Below, piece after piece: positions 37,073 through 46,937 of a DNA stretch of 64,000 bases. The stretch comes from Heyndrickxia ginsengihumi. GTDB taxonomy: Bacteria > Bacillota > Bacilli > Bacillales > Bacillaceae_C. The notes under the pieces are model-generated. The model did no database searches, was not told where the DNA came from, and worked only from the letters and a program-made list of their open reading frames with translations. The stretch lies in the NCBI RefSeq assembly GCF_011008565.1, contig NZ_JAAIWK010000001.1:247081-311080 (forward strand). Reading direction: 5' to 3'. Every line of letters begins with the position of its first letter. Positions within the stretch are counted from its first letter, which is position 1. The position numbers were made by a program, and so were the translations under genes.

Positions 37073-38164
37073 TTAGTTCCCTTCCTTCTGAACTGTTGCC
37101 GTAATTTTTATATCCCGGCCAATCATCTCTACTTTTTCAAATAAGAGTGGCAAAGCATCCTTCATTAAACTGAGGCCAAGACCACCAAATGAAGTTGCAG
37201 CTGTTTTCCCCCCAATAATTTTTGGGGCCATATATAAGATTAGTTGTTGGAATGCCTGCTCTTGTAAAAAGGAGCCGTTTACTTCCGCTCCGCCTTCTAC
37301 AAGAAGCGTCATAATATTTCTTTCCCCAAGCTCTTTTAGTACTTGAGCAATTGATATTGATGTTTCCTGTAGTCTAATCACTTCAGCTCCTAAAGATTGT
37401 AATAGTTGCTCTTTTTCTATAGGGGCATCACCGCCGCAAAATATAATAGCGGGTGCTTCTCCATTTAGCACATTTGCTTCTAATGGAGTACGCAAATGTG
37501 TATCTAATATTACTCGAATTGGATTTTTTCCGCCTTGGGGCAATCTGACGGTGAGAAGAGGGTTATCATTGAGTACTGTATTAATACCTACAAGTATTGC
37601 GTCATGCTTATTTCTGATTTCATGAACATCCATACGGGCTTGTTCACTTGTAATCCATTTACTATCATTTGTATAGGCTGCAATTTTACCATCTGTTGTA
37701 ACGGCGGTTTTAATCGTAACAAATGGTCGTTTCGTTTGAATAAAATGGAAAAAGGGTCGATATAATGTGTCGGCAGCTTCTTTATTGATGCCAACTTCAA
37801 CCTCAACTCCAGCATTGCGTAGCTTTTCTATTCCCCTCCCACTAACAAGAGGATTTGGATCTAATGTTGCGACATATACCTTTCTTACTCCTTTTTCAAT
37901 AAGAAAATCAGCGCACGGAGCTGTTCTCCCATGATGAGCGCATGGTTCAAGCGTTACATATACATCTGAACCAAAAGCATTCTCTCCAGCCATTTCAACG
38001 GCAATTCTTTCAGCATGTCGCTCTCCTGCCTTTAAATGTGCACCGATGCCGACAATTCTGCCATTTTTTATGACAACACTACCAACAGGAGGATTTGGAG
38101 AAGTTTGTCCAGCAACATTTTCCGCTAAATTTAGCGCCATGCTCATAAATTCTTCTTTTGACAA
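37073..38164 (-). CDS. ribD: Bifunctional riboflavin deaminase / reductase
   Basis: 363 residues, like B. subtilis RibD (361). Deaminase domain: HAERIAVEMA and LEPCAHHGRTAPCAD zinc motif. Reductase domain: C-terminal part with VLLVEGGAEVNGSF-like GGAEVNGSF. The TTG at 38164 is nine bases after CGGAGG; an earlier ATG (38188) would extend it by eight codons without a ribosome site. First gene of the rib operon, downstream of the FMN riboswitch and its terminator. Confidence 0.95.
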   Translation of the reverse strand: MSKEEFMSMALNLAENVAGQTSPNPPVGSVVIKNGRIVGIGAHLKAGERHAERIAVEMAGENAFGSDVYVTLEPCAHHGRTAPCADFLIEKGVRKVYVATLDPNPLVSGRGIEKLRNAGVEVEVGINKEAADTLYRPFFHFIQTKRPFVTIKTAVTTDGKIAAYTNDSKWITSEQARMDVHEIRNKHDAILVGINTVLNDNPLLTVRLPQGGKNPIRVILDTHLRTPLEANVLNGEAPAIIFCGGDAPIEKEQLLQSLGAEVIRLQETSISIAQVLKELGERNIMTLLVEGGAEVNGSFLQEQAFQQLILYMAPKIIGGKTAATSFGGLGLSLMKDALPLLFEKVEMIGRDIKITATVQKEGN

Positions 38165-38211
38165 CTCATCATCCCTCCGATAGTTCATTCCGCCTTTTTT
38201 AACAACAGCCA

Positions 38212-38241
38212 ACAAAAAACCCCACACATTTGTGCGGGGCT
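38212..38241 (-). terminator. Riboswitch-controlled terminator before ribD
   Basis: CCCCGCACA and TGTGTGGGG pair around a short AAA loop and are followed by TTTTTT on the minus strand. It lies just before the ribD start, the normal place for the expression platform. Confidence 0.85.
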
Positions 38242-38290
38242 ATATCATGACAAATAAGCGTAAAAGCAGTATTACTTTTTAACGCATACC

Positions 38291-38427
38291 TATTCTTCTC
38301 CCATCCAGACTTTCACTGTCGGCTTTGGTTTTTCACCAAATCCACCACATCAAATAGACGTGGGTCACGGGCTTAGAGATATTCTCATCACCGCCGGTCG
38401 GGAATTTCACCCAGCCCCGAAGAATCA
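38291..38427 (-). promoter_or_regulatory. FMN riboswitch (RFN element)
   Basis: The conserved core is clear on the minus strand: it opens with TTCGGGGCTGGGTGAAATTCC, continues with CGACCGGCGG and closes with GTCTGGATGGGAGAAGAATA. When FMN is bound, the downstream terminator forms and transcription of ribDEBAH stops. Confidence 0.95.
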
Positions 38428-38724
38428 TATTCGATTAATAAAAATATATCATAAGTATTCCGAAAAATCATCTATTTTAAACTTTTTGTGACTAAATATA
38501 AGCAAGATTGTTTTTGAGGACAGTTGATGTTTATTCCATGATTTTTACCTTTTGCGGGAGTCTCCACCTTCCACTTCAATCAAATTCATCATGAAACTTT
38601 AAGAAAATACATCTTCTTTCTTAGCTGAAAAAACAACAAGATTTACGAAAACAGCCAATAAAAAAGAATCAAGCATTCCATCCATTACTGAATAAAATGT
38701 TTGATCCCCGAATTTACTTTTATA

Positions 38725-39825
38725 TTAAACGTTAAATCTAAAGTGCATAATATCTCCATCTTGGACGATATAATCTTTTCCCTCTAATCGGACTTTTCCT
38801 GCTTCACGCGCTGCAACCATCGTTCCATTTGCAATAAGATCGTCATAGGAAACTGTCTCTGCACGAATAAACCCTTTCTCAAAGTCCGTATGAATAATAC
38901 CTGCACATTGCGGAGCTTTCATTCCCTTTTTAAATGTCCAAGCCCGAACTTCTTGCTCACCAGCTGTGAAATAAGTTGCTAAGCCAAGTAAACTGTAAGC
39001 CGCTTTAATTAATTGGTCGAGCCCTGACTCCTCGATACCAAGTTCAGACAAGAACATTGCCTTTTCATCATCATCAAGTTCAGCAATTTCCTCTTCAATG
39101 CGCGCACAAATAACAATCACTTCTGCTCCTTCTTGTGCTGCATAATCACGGACTTGCTGTACATATTGGTTTGAAGACGTATCTTGGACTTCGTCTTCCC
39201 CAACATTTGCAACATAAAGAATTGGTTTGCTTGTTAAAAGCTGGAATCCCTTCACAATTTTAGTTTGCTCATCTGTTAATTCAACAGAACGCGCTGGCTT
39301 GTCAGATTCAAATGCATCTTTTAATTTTACTAATACTTCATATTCCGCAACAGCATCTTTATCTTTTTGTTTTGCTAACTTTTCAACACGCCCGATGCGC
39401 TTTTCGACTGTTTCCAAGTCAGCTAAAATAAGCTCTAAATTAATTGTTTCAATATCATCGATTGGATTTACTTTTCCAGATACATGCGTAATATTTTCAT
39501 CTTCAAAACAACGGACAACATGACAGATTGCATCTACTTGGCGAATATGAGATAAAAATTTATTTCCTAATCCTTCACCTTTACTTGCCCCTTTGACAAT
39601 TCCAGCAATGTCTGTGAATTCAAAAGTAGTAGGAATTGTTTTTTTAGGATTATATAATTCTGATAGTTTATTTAAACGCAAATCTGGAACTTCAACCATT
39701 CCCACATTCGGATCAATTGTACAGAACGGATAATTTGCAGATTCTGCTCCAGCTTTTGTAATTGCATTAAACAATGTGGATTTACCGACATTCGGCAACC
39801 CAACAATTCCAGCCGTTAGCGCCAT
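38725..39825 (-). CDS. ychF: Obg-type GTPase/ATPase YchF
   Basis: 366 residues. G1 GLPNVGKSTLFNAIT, G3 region DIAGIVKGAS, and a C-terminal TGS domain (CAGIIHTDFEKGFIRAE) are diagnostic. YchF prefers ATP, binds ribosomes and affects stress response. Located between the rib operon and the yyaC region as in B. subtilis (yyaF/ychF). Confidence 0.96.
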   Translation of the reverse strand: MALTAGIVGLPNVGKSTLFNAITKAGAESANYPFCTIDPNVGMVEVPDLRLNKLSELYNPKKTIPTTFEFTDIAGIVKGASKGEGLGNKFLSHIRQVDAICHVVRCFEDENITHVSGKVNPIDDIETINLELILADLETVEKRIGRVEKLAKQKDKDAVAEYEVLVKLKDAFESDKPARSVELTDEQTKIVKGFQLLTSKPILYVANVGEDEVQDTSSNQYVQQVRDYAAQEGAEVIVICARIEEEIAELDDDEKAMFLSELGIEESGLDQLIKAAYSLLGLATYFTAGEQEVRAWTFKKGMKAPQCAGIIHTDFEKGFIRAETVSYDDLIANGTMVAAREAGKVRLEGKDYIVQDGDIMHFRFNV

Positions 39826-39950
39826 TTATGGTCACTCTCCTAATCATCTAGTAAATATCTATTATTTTACAAAGTTCATTATATAAAACGAATTTAAAAC
39901 CTTTCACAATTATAGAGATTTCATCAAAAAAAGACAACCCATTTGACGAT

Positions 39951-40373
39951 TTAAGAATCCAAATACTCCATAGTCAAATTTGGATTAAGATACCTCGCCA
40001 TACCTGTTTTTGTTTTGTTAAATCCTAAGTTTCGATAAAAATCTTCATTACCCGTTGTTGCGATTAGATGGATACAGGAGATATCCTTCAGCTGATTCAA
40101 CAAATCCTCTACAATTCTTTTCCCGACACCACTTTTCTGGAAATCAGGATGGACAACAACATCATAAATGGCGGCATTAAAAACCCCGTCTGACATTGCC
40201 CTTCCAAAACCAATGATATGCTGATCCCTTAATGCAACACATATTACATTGCTAGCTGTAAAAACTTGTTGAATAATCTTTTGATTATGCCTTTTCCATC
40301 CAACTAAATGATAAATTTCTTCCATTTCGGCCAAATTCAAATGTTCACAATCACGGAGTAATTGAACGTTCAT
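39951..40373 (-). CDS. GNAT-family acetyltransferase
   Basis: 140 residues with the GNAT acetyl-CoA motif: VAIYDVVVHPDFQKSGVGKR-like VVVHPDFQKSGVGKRIV and the terminal FYRNLGFNKTKTGM. ATG 40373 follows GAGGTGCGAT. Substrate is unknown. Encoded downstream of DUF951 and MscS on the same strand. Confidence 0.8.
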   Translation of the reverse strand: MNVQLLRDCEHLNLAEMEEIYHLVGWKRHNQKIIQQVFTASNVICVALRDQHIIGFGRAMSDGVFNAAIYDVVVHPDFQKSGVGKRIVEDLLNQLKDISCIHLIATTGNEDFYRNLGFNKTKTGMARYLNPNLTMEYLDS

Positions 40374-40402
40374 ATCGCACCTCGTTAACAATAAATACGA
40401 TC

Positions 40403-40600
40403 TTATTCTTCGTGCTTAACTAAAATTTTCTTCAATTTACGAGCGAATTCCCTGCGCGGAAGCATAACACTGTGCCCACAGCCTTCACATTTGATACGAA
40501 TATCAGCACCCATTCGAATAATCTTCCAGCGATTTGTTCCACAAGGATGCTGCTTTTTCATTTCAATGATATCATTAAGACCAAAATTTTTATCTTCCAT
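40403..40600 (-). CDS. yyzM: DUF951 protein (YyzM-type, Cys motif)
   Basis: 65 residues with CEGCGHSVMLPRREFARK, a CxxC motif in a short conserved family found in the same place in B. subtilis (yyzM). ATG 40600 (or the one before) follows AAGGGGGATC. It overlaps the end of the MscS gene by 11 bases. Function unknown. Confidence 0.85.
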   Translation of the reverse strand: MEDKNFGLNDIIEMKKQHPCGTNRWKIIRMGADIRIKCEGCGHSVMLPRREFARKLKKILVKHEE

Positions 40601-41492
40601 CATGATCCCCCTTATAAATTTGATGATATGGCTGATCACCACGTGAATATGTAACCATCTTCGGATAAGGTGCTTGAATATGATGTTCATCTAACACTTT
40701 TTTAATTTCTTTATTTAAGCTTCTGGCAATTTCCCAGTGTGCCATTGGCAGCGTCTCAGCAGCAATTCGCAATGTAACATGAGATGTACCTAATGTTTGA
40801 ACGCCTAACACTTGCGGTTCCCCAATCACTTCATCATGTTGCTCGGCAAAAGAAATTAAAAATTCTTGTATTGCTTGTTCAGCACGATCAATATTTTCTT
40901 CATAAGGAATATGGACATCCACTACAGCGATACTATTATGAATAGAGAAATTTGTTACTTCTGTAATGTTACCATTTGGGATAATGTATAATTCTCCGGT
41001 CCAATTTTTAATTTTCGTTGTACGTAAACCAATTTCCTCCACTACACCTTGATTTTTACCGATGGAAACATAGTCACCAACAGAAAACTGATCTTCAAAA
41101 ATGATAAAAAAGCCCGATATGATATCTTTAACTAAACTTTGCGCTCCAAAACCAACAGCTAAGCCAACAATACCTGCCCCAGCTAGTAGCCCTTGGACAT
41201 TAATCGTTAATAAAGAAAGGACCGTAACAATCGCAACAAAGCCAACAATATAAGTCAATGCGTTATTCAATAATCTAACTAATGTTGCCTCTCTGCGCTC
41301 TGAAAAACGCAACGGAGCTTTAGCACGTACTTGAAAGACTTTATGAATGGCCTTTTTTCCAACCTTTATAATAAACGAAGCAATTATTAATACAACGATT
41401 ATTTTTAAAACTGTTTCTCCAATATGGATCCATAATTCTTCATCAAACCATTTTTTTATAAAGTGATGAAGGTAATTTTGTATATAATGCAC
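40590..41492 (-). CDS. Small-conductance mechanosensitive channel, MscS family
   Basis: 300 residues: three N-terminal membrane helices, TM3-like pore segment LLAGAGIVGLAVGFGAQSLV, and a beta/alpha cytoplasmic domain. These channels open on osmotic downshock. Start GTG 41492 has a weak ribosome site. Divergent from yyaC. Confidence 0.9.
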   Translation of the reverse strand: MHYIQNYLHHFIKKWFDEELWIHIGETVLKIIVVLIIASFIIKVGKKAIHKVFQVRAKAPLRFSERREATLVRLLNNALTYIVGFVAIVTVLSLLTINVQGLLAGAGIVGLAVGFGAQSLVKDIISGFFIIFEDQFSVGDYVSIGKNQGVVEEIGLRTTKIKNWTGELYIIPNGNITEVTNFSIHNSIAVVDVHIPYEENIDRAEQAIQEFLISFAEQHDEVIGEPQVLGVQTLGTSHVTLRIAAETLPMAHWEIARSLNKEIKKVLDEHHIQAPYPKMVTYSRGDQPYHQIYKGDHDGR

Positions 41493-41612
41493 GAATTAAC
41501 ACCAACTTTCATTACTTAACGCATAAATAATCGCATACTTATTTTAACAAAAATATGACTTTTTCATATTAAATAAGCACATTTCTTATAATAACCTCAA
41601 ATGCCTGTTGAT

Positions 41613-41641
41613 GTATAGAATGTCTATTTTTTCCGTATACT
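41613..41641 (+). promoter_or_regulatory. Possible SigF/SigG promoter of yyaC
   Basis: GTATA at 41613-41617 and CGTATACT at 41634-41641 are spaced as in forespore promoters. The gene is a sporulation gene, which supports the call, but the match is modest. Confidence 0.35.
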
Positions 41642-41670
41642 GTAGTTAAAAAGGAAAGGGAGTGGCTGGT

Positions 41671-42294
41671 ATGTTTATAAATAGAGGACAAAATGACAAA
41701 AATATGAATAATATCCAAGTATTATATGATGAAATGATGGCAAAAGAAATCATTTCAAATCGAATTTTATCAGCTCTTCCATTAGGGGAAAACCGTGATA
41801 TTATCATTGTTTGTATTGGAACCGACCGCTCCACAGGGGATGCACTCGGCCCCTTAACAGGGACGTTTCTACAGGAAAAATTACTCCGATATTTTAACGT
41901 ATACGGAACGCTTGATCAGCCTATTCATGCACTAAATCTTGCAGAAAAAATAGATGAAATATATTCCCAACATCACAACCCGTTTCTAATTGCAATTGAT
42001 GCTTGCCTAGGAAAAACAGAAAGTATCGGGAAGATTCAAATCGGTGAAGGACCTGTTAAACCAGGGGCTGGTGTCCACAAAGAACTTCCTGCTGTTGGTG
42101 ATATGCATATTACTGGAATCGTCAATATGAGCGGTTTCATGGAATTCACAGTCCTTCAAAACACACGCTTAAACTTAGTATTAAGAATGGCAAAAACGAT
42201 TGCCTCAGGTATTAATAGAGCACATTTACGCTTGCATTACGAACATTCTATTCTCTCAATGAATCAACAGCATTCTCGTGAAAATACAATATAA
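41671..42294 (+). CDS. yyaC: YyaC, spore protease-like protein
   Basis: 207 residues, GPR-like fold: IIIVCIGTDRSTGDALGPL near residue 50 and LIAIDACLGK, then KPGAGVHKELP. Proteins of this family resemble the germination protease and occur only in spore-formers. ATG 41671 is eight bases after GGGAG. Encoded next to parB as in B. subtilis. Confidence 0.92.
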   Translation: MFINRGQNDKNMNNIQVLYDEMMAKEIISNRILSALPLGENRDIIIVCIGTDRSTGDALGPLTGTFLQEKLLRYFNVYGTLDQPIHALNLAEKIDEIYSQHHNPFLIAIDACLGKTESIGKIQIGEGPVKPGAGVHKELPAVGDMHITGIVNMSGFMEFTVLQNTRLNLVLRMAKTIASGINRAHLRLHYEHSILSMNQQHSRENTI

Positions 42295-42296
42295 CA

Positions 42297-43007
42297 TTAT
42301 AATCCATGATAAACATGAATAATGGCAACAATAACAGCAACGACAATAATCCCTGGCAGGAAGTTTGCCACTCGAATTTTCGCCAAACCTGTAATATTTA
42401 AACCAATGGCAAATATCATAATACCGCCTGTAGCAGTCATTTCTGTAATAAATGAATGCATAATACTATTCGGTATTACATGATTAATTTGTGTGGCAAA
42501 TAAAGCAATCGTCCCTTCATAAATAACAACAGGGACAACTGAAAAAAGAACGCCTATGCCAAGGGTAGAAGTTAAAATGAGTGCAGTGAAACCGTCAATG
42601 ACCGCCTTTGTATACAACACAGTATGATCACCACGAATTCCACTGTCTAAAGCACCTAGAACAGCCATTGCTCCAATCACAAACACGAGCGTAGCAGTAA
42701 TAAACCCTTCAGCAATACTTCCTTGTCCATTCGTACCTATTTTCTTTTCAAGCCATATCCCGAATGCATTTAGGTGATTTTCCAATGACAAAAACTCCCC
42801 AATCATTGCACCAAATACGAGACTAAGAATCACAATTAAGTATTGCTCGCTTTTCAATCCCATTTGTAATCCAAGGACGATTACAGCAAGACCGATTGCA
42901 TGCATAACCGTGCCCTTTACTTTTTCGGGAATTCTATTTAACAGTTTACCGAGTAATGAGCCAACAATAATGCTGCCCCCATTTACTAATGTACCTAAAA
43001 GAACCAT
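42297..43007 (-). CDS. DUF554 membrane protein
   Basis: 236 residues with about seven hydrophobic helices and glycine-rich segments (GGSIIVGSLLGKLL, GVLFSVVP). This matches DUF554 (YdfK/YqgA). Transport function is suspected but not shown. It ends two bases after yyaC on the opposite strand. Confidence 0.85.
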   Translation of the reverse strand: MVLLGTLVNGGSIIVGSLLGKLLNRIPEKVKGTVMHAIGLAVIVLGLQMGLKSEQYLIVILSLVFGAMIGEFLSLENHLNAFGIWLEKKIGTNGQGSIAEGFITATLVFVIGAMAVLGALDSGIRGDHTVLYTKAVIDGFTALILTSTLGIGVLFSVVPVVIYEGTIALFATQINHVIPNSIMHSFITEMTATGGIMIFAIGLNITGLAKIRVANFLPGIIVVAVIVAIIHVYHGL

Positions 43008-43091
43008 TTCCTCACCTATTTATATAAATTCTTAGCAGTTTAAAAGCAGCAGATGGATGAAACATCTAGCATTCCACCACTTTATTGGAAA

Positions 43092-43946
43092 TTAACGGTG
43101 ATAATCAATATCAAGAATCTCCAATATTCTAAGCAAATCCTCATTAGAAAAGAACTCAATCTCAATTTTGCTCTTTTTCTTTGATTGCTTGATCAGTACA
43201 GTTGTTCCAAACTTTTCTCGCAATACATTTTCTTGCTCTTTAATAAAAATATCCTTTTCTTTCTTTTCCTTCTTTGTTTCACGTGGAACATGTTTATTTA
43301 ACTCCTGAACAAGCTTTTCAAGCTGGCGTACACTTAAATTTTCAGATATTGTTTTTTCAACAAGTGCCTTCATTTTATCTTTATCATTTAACCCTAATAA
43401 TGTTCGACCATGTCCCATTGAAAGCTTTCCAGCTGTCATTAAGTCTTTAACATAGGGAGGTAAAGAAAGTATACGCAAATGATTGGCAATATAGGGACGG
43501 CTTTTACCGAGACGTTTGGCAAGTTCCTCTTGTGTCACATTTAATTTTTCTAATAAAAACTGATAAGCATTCGCCTCTTCAATGGGATTTAAATCCTCCC
43601 GTTGTAAATTTTCAAGAACGGAAAGTTCCATCATTTGTTGGTCAGTCAAATCACGAACAACAGCTGGCACAGTCATAAGCTTTGCTTCTTTGGCAGCTCT
43701 AAATCTTCTTTCCCCTACAACAATTTCATAGCCTTTAATTGTTTTTCGTAAAATAAGTGGCTGCAAGATGCCATGTTGAAGAATGGATTCTTTTAATTCA
43801 TGCAAAGCTTCTTCTTCAAAAACTTTACGCGGCTGATATGGATTTGGGCGTATCTCTTTAATTTTAATTTCACGTACTGCATCCTCTTTATCGACATCTA
43901 TGTTGGCAAACAATGCGTTAATACCCTTTCCAAGACCTTTAGCCAT
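43092..43946 (-). CDS. parB: Chromosome-partitioning protein ParB (Spo0J)
   Basis: 284 residues: N-terminal GLGKGINALFANID, the CTP-binding GERRFRAAK box and a helix-turn-helix (TQEELAKRLGKSRPYIANHLR). ParB binds parS sites and spreads on DNA, controlling segregation and, with ParA, sporulation entry. ATG 43946 overlaps the parA end. The gene itself carries a parS-like site. Confidence 0.97.
   Translation of the reverse strand: MAKGLGKGINALFANIDVDKEDAVREIKIKEIRPNPYQPRKVFEEEALHELKESILQHGILQPLILRKTIKGYEIVVGERRFRAAKEAKLMTVPAVVRDLTDQQMMELSVLENLQREDLNPIEEANAYQFLLEKLNVTQEELAKRLGKSRPYIANHLRILSLPPYVKDLMTAGKLSMGHGRTLLGLNDKDKMKALVEKTISENLSVRQLEKLVQELNKHVPRETKKEKKEKDIFIKEQENVLREKFGTTVLIKQSKKKSKIEIEFFSNEDLLRILEILDIDYHR
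43275..43290. other. parS-like site within parB
   Basis: TGTTTCACGTGGAACA differs from the consensus by one base (G for A at position 12). B. subtilis also has a parS inside spo0J. Confidence 0.85.
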
Positions 43947-44700
43947 TTGCCATCACTTCCTTTGCCATATCTAAATATACTTCTGCACCACGAGATTTTG
44001 GATCATATATAATAATCGGTTCACCATGACTTGGAGCTTCACTCAATCGAACATTTCGTGGAATGATTGTCTTATAGACTTTATCTCGAAAATATTTTTT
44101 TACTTCTTCAATAACTTGGAGACCTAAATTCGTCCGTGCATCTAACATTGTCAGCAATACACCCTCAATTTGCAAATCTTGATTAAGATGCTTCTGAACA
44201 AGGCGGACCGTATTTAATAATTGACTTAATCCTTCTAATGCGTAGTACTCGCATTGCACAGGAATAATCACACTATCTGAGGCTGTTAAAGCATTCAACG
44301 TTAATAACCCTAGGGAAGGGGGACAGTCGATAATAATATAGTCATACTCGTCCTTCACAGAAGCTAACGCTCTTTTTAAACGGACTTCTCGGGAGATCGT
44401 CGGAACAAGTTCAATTTCCGCACCAGCTAACTGAATAGTAGCAGGAACAGAGTATAATCCTTCAACCTTAGTAGCTTTAATCACATTACTAATTTTCATA
44501 TCATCTACTAATACATCATAAATACACTGCTGTACATCGCCTTTATCAATTCCAGCACCGCTCGTTGCATTCCCTTGAGGATCTGTGTCGACAAGCAGCA
44601 CTTTTTTTCCGATATATGCTAAGCAGGCACCTAAGTTGACAGAGGTAGTAGTTTTTCCAACGCCGCCCTTTTGATTGGCAATTGAAATCACTTTTCCCAT
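43939..44700 (-). CDS. parA: Chromosome-partitioning ATPase ParA (Soj)
   Basis: 253 residues, as in B. subtilis Soj. Deviant Walker A is KGGVGKTT near the N terminus, Walker A' region DTDPQGNATSG and Walker B YDYIIIDCPPSLG. ATG 44700 follows AGGTGACATCC; the frame continues three codons upstream without a better site. Regulates DnaA and separates origins with ParB. Confidence 0.97.
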   Translation of the reverse strand: MGKVISIANQKGGVGKTTTSVNLGACLAYIGKKVLLVDTDPQGNATSGAGIDKGDVQQCIYDVLVDDMKISNVIKATKVEGLYSVPATIQLAGAEIELVPTISREVRLKRALASVKDEYDYIIIDCPPSLGLLTLNALTASDSVIIPVQCEYYALEGLSQLLNTVRLVQKHLNQDLQIEGVLLTMLDARTNLGLQVIEEVKKYFRDKVYKTIIPRNVRLSEAPSHGEPIIIYDPKSRGAEVYLDMAKEVMANG

Positions 44701-45120
44701 GGATGTCACCTACCTTTTTTCATACAATAAAATAATAATCTTATAGTCTATTGTAACAAAATTTCATAAAGCCGTTCATATTTATTCAAATATTTTATTA
44801 TTTTACAATCTATGAATCTTTTAATAACTAACTTTTTATAAAAAAATAGATATCGTTCTCTTTAAAGATATAAAAAATAAGCAACCATCTACTAAATTTC
44901 ACAATAAAACAAAAGGCCCTTTAGTAAAGAAGTGTTATTTTTAAATAGATTTATTTACAATTGAATGATTTACGCTTCAGGGATTTGCTTGCTGCGGGAG
45001 TTCCCGCTGAAATACTTTCCCGGCAGGAGTCTCAGCTCATACGCTCCAAATCATTTTTGATGAAAATTGCTTGTGAAAATAGTAAACAAAAAAAGAAACT
45101 TGGCCTACAAGTTTCTTAAT
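44701..45120. other. 420-base gap between parA and noc, with a degenerate dispersed repeat
   Basis: No gene. Positions 44986-45060 contain GCGGGAGTTCCCGC, CCGGCAGGAGTCTCAGCTC and a flanking TGATGAAAATTGC, typical of short repeats scattered between Bacillus genes. A similar fragment lies near 38560. The noc terminator (45093-45118) is at the right. Confidence 0.55.
45093..45118 (-). terminator. Terminator of noc
   Basis: AAGAAACTTG and CAAGTTTCTT pair around six bases; the hairpin is followed by a T run on the minus strand, two bases beyond the noc stop. Confidence 0.8.
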
Positions 45121-45990
45121 CTATGATTTTGATTTTTTTGGAATGCGAATTGTAATTTGATAGTAATCTTCAAAATCCTCTTCCTTCGAGTCAAGATTGA
45201 TCCCGCTGTCTGTCACCATTGATACTGATTGTCGGATCGTGTTTACAGCAATTCGCATATCTTTACTAAATGCTAAACGACGTGGTTTCTGTTTTTTCTC
45301 TTCTTTATTTAAAAGACGAAGAATTAAATCTTCTGTCTGTTTTACATTTAAATTTTTATCAATAATATCATTCAGCACACGTATTTGTAATGCTGGTTCT
45401 TTTAATGGGATTAAAGCCCTTGCATGCCGCTCCGTTATTTTCTTCTGCAATAAAGCATTTTGAATCTCCTGAGGCAGTTTAAGAAGACGTAATTTATTTG
45501 CCACAGTCGACTGACCTTTACCAAGTCTCTGTGCCAACGCCTCTTGGGTCAATTGATGCAATTCTATAAGCTTGCCATATGCAATTGCTTCCTCAATTGG
45601 GGTAAGTTCCTCCCGTTGTAGATTTTCAATTAATGCGACCGAAGCAGTTTCTGTATCATTTAAATTTTTAATAATAGCGGGGACCTTTTCCCAGCCTAAT
45701 TTTTGAACTGCCCGAAAGCGCCGCTCCCCTGCAATAATTTCAAAGTTACCTTGTTCATACTCACGGACAACAATCGGTTGGATAATCCCATGCGTATGTA
45801 TTGTTCGTGCAAGTTCTTCAATTTTCTCTTCATTAAATATGGTTCTAGGTTGAAATCGATTCGGAACAATATTAGAAACTGGAATCTTTTGTACTTCTTC
45901 TCTATTTCGTACTTCTTCCGTCGTTTCTCCTTCGACAATTTCTTCGATTTCATTATTTGCGCCAAAAAAACGAGAGAAAGGATGCTTCAT
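45121..45990 (-). CDS. noc: Nucleoid occlusion protein Noc
   Basis: 289 residues, ParB paralogue. N-terminal amphipathic membrane segment [23 protein letters not shown], and helix-turn-helix [22 protein letters not shown]. Noc binds CTP and its own DNA sites and blocks division over the chromosome. ATG 45990 is nine bases after GGTGG; an earlier in-frame ATG at 46011 has no ribosome site. Confidence 0.96.
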   Translation of the reverse strand: MKHPFSRFFGANNEIEEIVEGETTEEVRNREEVQKIPVSNIVPNRFQPRTIFNEEKIEELARTIHTHGIIQPIVVREYEQGNFEIIAGERRFRAVQKLGWEKVPAIIKNLNDTETASVALIENLQREELTPIEEAIAYGKLIELHQLTQEALAQRLGKGQSTVANKLRLLKLPQEIQNALLQKKITERHARALIPLKEPALQIRVLNDIIDKNLNVKQTEDLILRLLNKEEKKQKPRRLAFSKDMRIAVNTIRQSVSMVTDSGINLDSKEEDFEDYYQITIRIPKKSKS

Positions 45991-46113
45991 GAGCTTACAC
46001 CACCTTTTCAATTCTCCCTACGTATTTATTCTCTATTATAAAACAAGTTCCTGCAATATCAGTTGGTAATTTTTTAAATATCCTACAAATTCCGAGTATT
46101 TACCACATATACT

Positions 46114-46830
46114 TTATTCAAGTGGTAACTTGTTTGGCGTTCCTGGTTTACGTGGATATTTTTTTGGAGTCTGTTTTGTTTTACGAATAACAATAATATT
46201 TCGTTCACTTTCCTCATATGGCAAAACAAATGAATATTTTTCTTCTATTTTACCACCTAAAAGTTCAATTGCCTTTTCAGCAACTTGCAGTTCATTTTCA
46301 GCATTTTGTGCCTTCATTGCCACAAATCGCCCATTTAATTTAACTAAAGGCAAACATAATTCAGAAAGAACGGACATTCTTGCTACAGCCCTTGCTGTAA
46401 CTAAGTCATACTGTTCGCGAAATTCCTTTTTTTGTGCAAAGACTTCAGCACGGTCATGAAATAATATGACGTTGTCTAATCCTAAATTTTTAGTCAAATT
46501 CTCTAAAAATACAATTCTTTTTTGCAATGAATCCACAATTGTTATGTATAAATGAGGAAAACAGATTTTTAATGGAATACTTGGAAAACCAGCACCTGCA
46601 CCAACATCGCATATCTTTAAAGGCTCTGACATATCAACATAAAAATGGGCGCTAATAGAATCGAAAAAATGTTTTAAATAAACCTCTTTCTTATCTGTTA
46701 TGGCAGTTAAATTCATTTTTTCATTCCATTCCACTAGTAACTCATAATACAACTCAAATTGTTGAAGCTGTTTTTCAGTTAATGTAATACCTTTTTCAGC
46801 CAATTTTTCAATAAATTGTTGAATGTTCAT
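46114..46830 (-). CDS. rsmG: 16S rRNA (guanine527-N7)-methyltransferase
   Basis: 238 residues with the SAM motif [17 protein letters not shown] and [13 protein letters not shown]. It methylates G527 of 16S rRNA; loss gives low-level streptomycin resistance. Follows mnmG as usual. Confidence 0.97.
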   Translation of the reverse strand: MNIQQFIEKLAEKGITLTEKQLQQFELYYELLVEWNEKMNLTAITDKKEVYLKHFFDSISAHFYVDMSEPLKICDVGAGAGFPSIPLKICFPHLYITIVDSLQKRIVFLENLTKNLGLDNVILFHDRAEVFAQKKEFREQYDLVTARAVARMSVLSELCLPLVKLNGRFVAMKAQNAENELQVAEKAIELLGGKIEEKYSFVLPYEESERNIIVIRKTKQTPKKYPRKPGTPNKLPLE

Positions 46831-46901
46831 TTTTTCACCCTTTCCTTCTAAGACTTAAAACCAACGTTTTTCAAGAACGCTAATTAATTAAAAATAAGGA
46901 G

Positions 46902-46930
46902 AAAGTCAGAATGAATGACATTCTGACTTT
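46902..46930 (-). terminator. Terminator-like hairpin after mnmG
   Basis: AAAGTCAGAATG and CATTCTGACTTT enclose AATGA. The T run after it is weak, so some readthrough into rsmG is expected. Confidence 0.6.
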
Positions 46931-46937
46931 ATTCCTG

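Larger units (their letters stand above)
38165..38724. other. Leader and intergenic region between ribD and ychF
   Basis: Holds the ribD leader with the FMN riboswitch and terminator, then about 290 bases without a gene. Within these, 38554-38612 contain GCGGGAGTCTCCACC and ATTCATCATGAAA, resembling the dispersed repeat at 44986-45060. Confidence 0.6.
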
